Positions 59,671-64,000 of a stretch of DNA of 64,000 bases are shown here, one piece after another. Each line of letters starts with the position of its first letter. The first letter of the stretch is position 1. Source of the stretch: Pisaster brevispinus (lineage: Eukaryota > Echinodermata > Asteroidea > Forcipulatida > Asteriidae); NCBI GenBank assembly GCA_023634235.1, contig JAMKCF010000003.1:25635299-25699298 (forward strand). Reading direction: 5' to 3'. Under the pieces are notes generated by a model that was not told where the DNA came from, made no database searches, and was given only the letters and a program-made list of their open reading frames with translations. A program made the translations under genes and the position numbers.

Positions 59671-62102
59671 ATGGGGCGGTTTATCCGTTCACTCTGGATC
59701 GTTTTGATCGTTCAGTCTCAAGCTGAACTACACGTTGCATCCTCAGCCAATCAGAAAACGTTTTCTTATGAGCTAGATACTAGTAGTAAGATAGATGAGT
59801 TGAAGAGTATTGTATCAAACTATCTAGAAATGGTTAACACTGAACTAAGAAACACAAGACATCAGGTGGAAGAGCTGAAAGATGCAATGACTGATAATCA
59901 AGAAGCCGTTTCCTCTGAGCTAGAGGACACAAGACGTAAGATGGGTGAGTTGCAGATTGCAGTCTCTAGCAACCAAGAAACGGTTTCCTCTGAGCTAGAA
60001 GACACTAGACGTAAGGTTGATGAGTTGCAGGTTGCAGTCTCTAGCAACCAAGAAACGGTTTCCACTGAGCTAGAAGACACAAGACGTAAGATGAGTGAGT
60101 TGCAGGTTGCAGTCTCTAGCAACCAAGAAACGGTTTCCTCTGAGCTAGAAGACACAAGACGTAAGGTTGATGAGTTGCAGGTTGCAGTCTCTAGCAACCA
60201 AGAAACGGTTTCCTCTGAGCTAGAAGGCACAAGACGTAAGTTGAGTGAGTTACAGGTTGCAGTCTCTAGCAACCAAGAAACGGTTTCCTCTGAGCTAGAA
60301 GGCACAAGACGTAAGATGGGTGAGTTGCAGGTTGTAGTCTCTAGCAACCAAGAAACGGTTTCTTCTGAGCTAGAACACACAAGACGTAAGTTGGACGAGT
60401 ATCAGGCTGCAGTTTCTGGTAATCGAGAAACGGTTTTCTCTGAGTTTGAAGATGCACGAAGTAAGATGGATGAGTTGCAGGTTGCAGCTTCGAGCAACCA
60501 AGAAATTGTTACTTCTGAACTAAGAAACACCTTCGATCAATTGACAGACACAAGACGTCAAATGGGAGTCATTGGGCGTCAGGTGGGAGAGATCCAGGAG
60601 TCAGTATGTGATACAGTTAAACTCCTTAATGGTAGGTAGAATGTTTTTGCAACCGTTGTCAGACGTTTGGAACACAAGCAATCGATAAATTACCATAGTG
60701 CATACAAAAATGATTAAGGCTTATCTTTCATATAAAGAAGTTGAACAAAACCAAGGATCCCTGTATATTTTATTTCAATTGTTGCGCAATGATCATAAAT
60801 ATTATATCTTAATTGCTATATTGTATGGTGCCATTTTACTCATAAAACCTATAATGAAATCATGATCTCTATTGCATACAAAGGAGGTTTACTAATCCAG
60901 TGCCAACCTAAAGATTGTTCCGACATTCACGCAATGGGTGTGACACGCAGTGGTGTGTACGCAGTCAAACCGCTGGATTCCGGTGAGCCGTTCTTGGTGT
61001 ACTGTGACATGGAGACAGACGGCGGAGGCTGGACGGTAAGATAAATACAATATTTGAACAAAGGAAAGGTGGAAGGAATGCTCACTATTTGATGATGTGA
61101 AGTATTTACGTAAAGACAAAGCCATTCAAGTGTACGTGTTCTTTGCCAGGTTTTCCAGCGGCGCCAGGACGGCAGTGTGGATTTCTACTTGGACTTTGCC
61201 AGCTACAGCCGGGGCTTTGGGAATCTAGAGGGAGAGTTTTGGCTCGGAAATGACAACTTGCACCGCCTGACCGCTCAAGGCGAGTACGAACTCCGCATAG
61301 ATTTATCGGATTTTGAAAACGAAAACAGGTATGCCGTCTATGACTCGTTCAGCATCGCCGATGTGAGTGACAGCTACAGACTGACTTTGGGAAGTTACTC
61401 AGGAACTGCAGGTAGTACATCAATAATAATCCCAAAAATGTATTGAAACATGGAATTTGTGATGCCTTTCTGATTGGTCTTTGTTTTTAAAAATCTTTCC
61501 CCGGAGTTCCACAGAGAAAATGAATTCAAAGCGGTGACGATGGTTCTGATTTCCTCGATGGTACACATTGTGATTAAATTCACAGTTTTCGAGAAAAGTA
61601 CATGTTTAATGTTGATTTATTGCGCTTAAAACATACACAAGTTTCTTTTCTCAGAGAAGTTATTAATACTTGTGAAGACAATTATACTAAAGCTTTACTT
61701 GTTTGATAGATTAAGTTAAAAATAGACACAAAGTAGTATTCCAAAACTAGAGTAAGCGTCATTTAAAAAGAAATAAAGAAATAGTAATACAAATAAATAC
61801 AAAAAATTTGTTATCACGCGTACTGTAAAACTAAAGGATCGTTCTTTGTTGCAGGCGACTCGCTGAGCTACCACAATGACCAACAGTTCTCTACTAAAGA
61901 CCGAGACAACGATATATGGGACCAGGACTGTACCCAGAGATACCACGGCGCCTGGTGGTACAGAGCCTGCCTCTTTTCTAATCTTAACGGGGCGTATCTC
62001 AATGGGACCACGTCTGAAAGGGGAGTCAATTGGGCTCACTGGAAGGGGTGGTATTACTCACTCAAAACCTCAGAGATGAAAATACGACCCACTCCACAGT
62101 AA
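59671..62102 (+). CDS. FREP-6: secreted fibrinogen-related protein with long repeat stalk
   Basis: Exons 59671-60631, 60884-61035, 61150-61411, 61855-62102, giving 540 residues with no stop. It starts [17 protein letters not shown], a signal peptide, followed by a short head without cysteines. A stalk of nine 25-residue units (59827-60501) comes next, and a non-repeat neck ends in [11 protein letters not shown]. Exon 2 is of the [13 protein letters not shown] kind. The FReD is complete: [21 protein letters not shown] and SNLNG are present. NCAQ reads DCTQ, and exon 4 is two codons shorter in the TSERGVNW loop. Exon 4 and late intron 3 resemble FREP-1/5, although exons 1-2 resemble FREP-4, so it is a mosaic in the opposite sense to FREP-3. 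A trimeric or higher assembly through the stalk is inferred. ATTAAA at 62138 may be a poly(A) signal. Confidence 0.88.
59827..60501 (+). repeat. Stalk-coding 75-nt tandem repeat, nine units (FREP-6)
   Basis: Nine units of exactly 75 nt. The first and the last two are the most diverged. The middle six differ from each other mainly at one residue after LE (D, G, H) and at the M/V/L and G/D/S positions. There is no frameshift in any unit. Confidence 0.92.
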
Positions 62103-62613
62103 CAACACTATACCACTCACTGTGTTGCCGCTCACTAATTAAAGTCATACCAGTACCAATCCCCGAGATAAATAGTTTCCCTTTGAAATTATTTTAAAGT
62201 CGGGAAATAAGCCTCTAACCCAACATGTATTATTGTGATGGCCGTTATCGTGATAAATTGTATATACAATCCTCAACTGCAGCCGGTTTTTTTTTCTGCA
62301 CTTAAAAAAATAGCTTCTTTGAACCATTACCAAAAGGGAGGATAACTAAACAAAAATAGTATATAAACGGTAAAAACTAAATCTAGGTCTACCCTTTCAA
62401 AAATGTAGGTATACCTTTAATTTTAGCTTGCAAGTCAAACCCAGATAAAATAATAAACAATTTGTTGATTTAAAGCATTTGATGTTAGAGATGATTTTTC
62501 TAACAATAAGGTCACTTCATGTCAAAATAAGTTGTTTATTTTTGTTTTGATTGGTTATTTATTTATTTGCTTATTCATTCATTTATTTATTTTTTATATA
62601 TCGATTGATTGAC

Positions 62614-62646
<33 letters not shown>

Positions 62647-64000
62647 TGTTTGTTTATTTATTTATTTATTTAATTACTTATTGTTGTGGGTGTCAGATTA
62701 TATATCTTGTGAAAGTCCCTGCGTGGCCTGATCTCTAACTATACACACTGACAAGGTTCCAGCAAGGATGAAATGAAAGGGTGGGGCGCCCTCTTTGTGA
62801 GACCAATCTTGCAAGCCAGATGTGGTAAGCTTCCGGGCCCCATGCAAATATGAGGCTGTAGATTCACTTAGGAGCCATGTGAGGTAATTATACCTACTTT
62901 TAAACTTCCATTTTTATTGTGATCTGATTGAAAAGTCAACACAGTACAGTACGCACTGCAAAACCATTTTTTGAAAAAAAGCATTATACATTTAGGTTTA
63001 CATTTGTATTTATTGTTTTATTATTATTTTAAATTATTTTAAGGTTCATATGTGCATGACACTGAAATAATAGGCAAACGTCATTATGCCAACCTGAGTA
63101 TTACAATTATAAACTTATTGGAATAATACTTGGGGGTAGGTCATGCATTTGACAGATTAGTGCAATTATGACAAGTTATTGCAACCTGTAAGTTTTTTGC
63201 TTCAACTATTTAGGAGACATGATAAATTTGGACTTTTATGTTGGTCCTATTTGTCTTGTGAAGTGGAGAAGTGCTTCATGAAAACTGGCAGCAGGTCGTT
63301 TTGAGAAAAAAACAACATAACAAAACTATTTCATGAAATATCCCAATTGGCTGATCTGCCAAAAAATGACAGAAAATCTAAATTTTAGTTGTCTCAAATA
63401 TGTTCGATTAATTTCAAGAGGCTGAAAGACTCAAGTATTTCTTGAGTTATTTTGAGGCATTAGCATTCGTTGCTACCTTGTAAGTTTACTTAGTGTGGGA
63501 CGTCCACACGGCCCTGATGGATGCCCCACACTAAATAGGACACAAATCTTGTGCCAAACTGATTATCATAATTTGTAGGCCCTCAAAATCTGTTTATGGG
63601 GTCATGCAGTTAACAGATTTTGCAAATATAACAGTTAATCACAACCTATGGTAGTGAGGGTTCATTCGGCTGTAAAGACATTGCTCGGTGGTTCATGTAA
63701 CAATTCCATGACGATGTTTTATTTTAATATTACACAGCCCGCATTCCCTCCTTCATGTTTTCTTAGTACTAGGTCGTGCATGATGTGTTTGAAAGATGGG
63801 AGTGACATCCACGCTAACATTCTCATCCGGCTTTCTCCGGTTGTTTTTTTTTCCAAATTATGGTGTAAATAACTTTCCTTTTGGTTATTGAATTAATGGC
63901 CGAAATAAATAGTGACTTTTAAAGTCAACCCCGTGTTCCAAATTATATTTAAGCCGCGGTTGCCGGCCTAAAAAGACAAGATATTGACGAAATGATGGAA
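62103..64000. repeat. FREP-6 3' flank, runs off the window end
   Basis: Matches 48488-50440 and 25003-27220. GATT/TTTA tracts lie at 62570-62680. There is no gene, and the duplicated unit continues past the window. Confidence 0.7.

Noticed and set aside
59898..60380. 160-codon antisense open frame of repeated [15 protein letters not shown]
   Set aside because: Antisense shadow of the FREP-6 stalk repeat, caused by the 75-nt period.

Overview
This is eukaryotic DNA: AT-rich, with spliced genes, GT-AG introns, and a heavy load of transposons, simple repeats and recent segmental duplications. There are no prokaryotic operons, no CRISPR array, and no free-standing tRNA or rRNA gene. The gene family, the tRNA-derived SINE, the CR1/L2-like LINE tail and the P-element/THAP9-like transposase remnants suggest a marine invertebrate deuterostome, most likely an echinoderm. 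The species cannot be fixed from sequence alone.

The content that matters is a cluster of six genes or pseudogenes for secreted fibrinogen-related proteins (FREPs). Each has a signal peptide, a head, a coiled-coil stalk and a C-terminal fibrinogen-like domain (FReD) encoded by exons 2-4. In order they are FREP-1 (+, 7905-9975), FREP-2 (-, 17673-20304, pseudogene), FREP-3 (+, 22896-25002), FREP-4 (+, 38462-40720, stop codon in the stalk), FREP-5 (+, 44080-48487) and FREP-6 (+, 59671-62102). Splice phases agree in all copies (1, 0, 1), and four copies read through intact. Broken FREP pieces lie between them: FReD exon 3/4 fragments on the minus strand near 3.1-3.7 kb, 30.9-31.5 kb and 56.7-57.3 kb, and an inverted first-exon fragment at 52.26-52.64 kb.

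The copies are mosaics. Two kinds of first exon (cysteine-rich head in 1, 3, 5; plain head in 2, 4, 6), two kinds of exon 2 and at least two kinds of intron 3/exon 4 occur in different combinations. The stalk is an in-frame 75-nt (25-residue) tandem repeat whose number ranges from none (FREP-1) to nine (FREP-6). Exon 3 is almost the same in all copies. In exon 4 the framework is fixed, but short patches around the predicted ligand pocket differ in every gene. I read this as a diversifying, probably immune, lectin family evolving by duplication, gene conversion and repeat expansion.

Layout: 0.26-7.2 kb and 28.6-34.8 kb are two copies of one duplicated block carrying dead P-element-like transposase; parts recur at 21.3-22.5 kb and 53.3-56.5 kb. 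About 12-16.3 kb has no match elsewhere in the window and carries several palindromic MITEs. The 3' flanks of FREP-1, -3, -4, -5 and -6 are copies of each other (last seen running off the window end), and the 5' flanks of FREP-2, -4 and -6 are copies of each other. Several transposons can be dated relative to the duplications because the paralogous empty site is visible: a Harbinger-type MITE upstream of FREP-2, a SINE at 2.5 kb, a LINE tail at 34.8 kb and a 2.4-kb palindromic element in FREP-5 intron 1.
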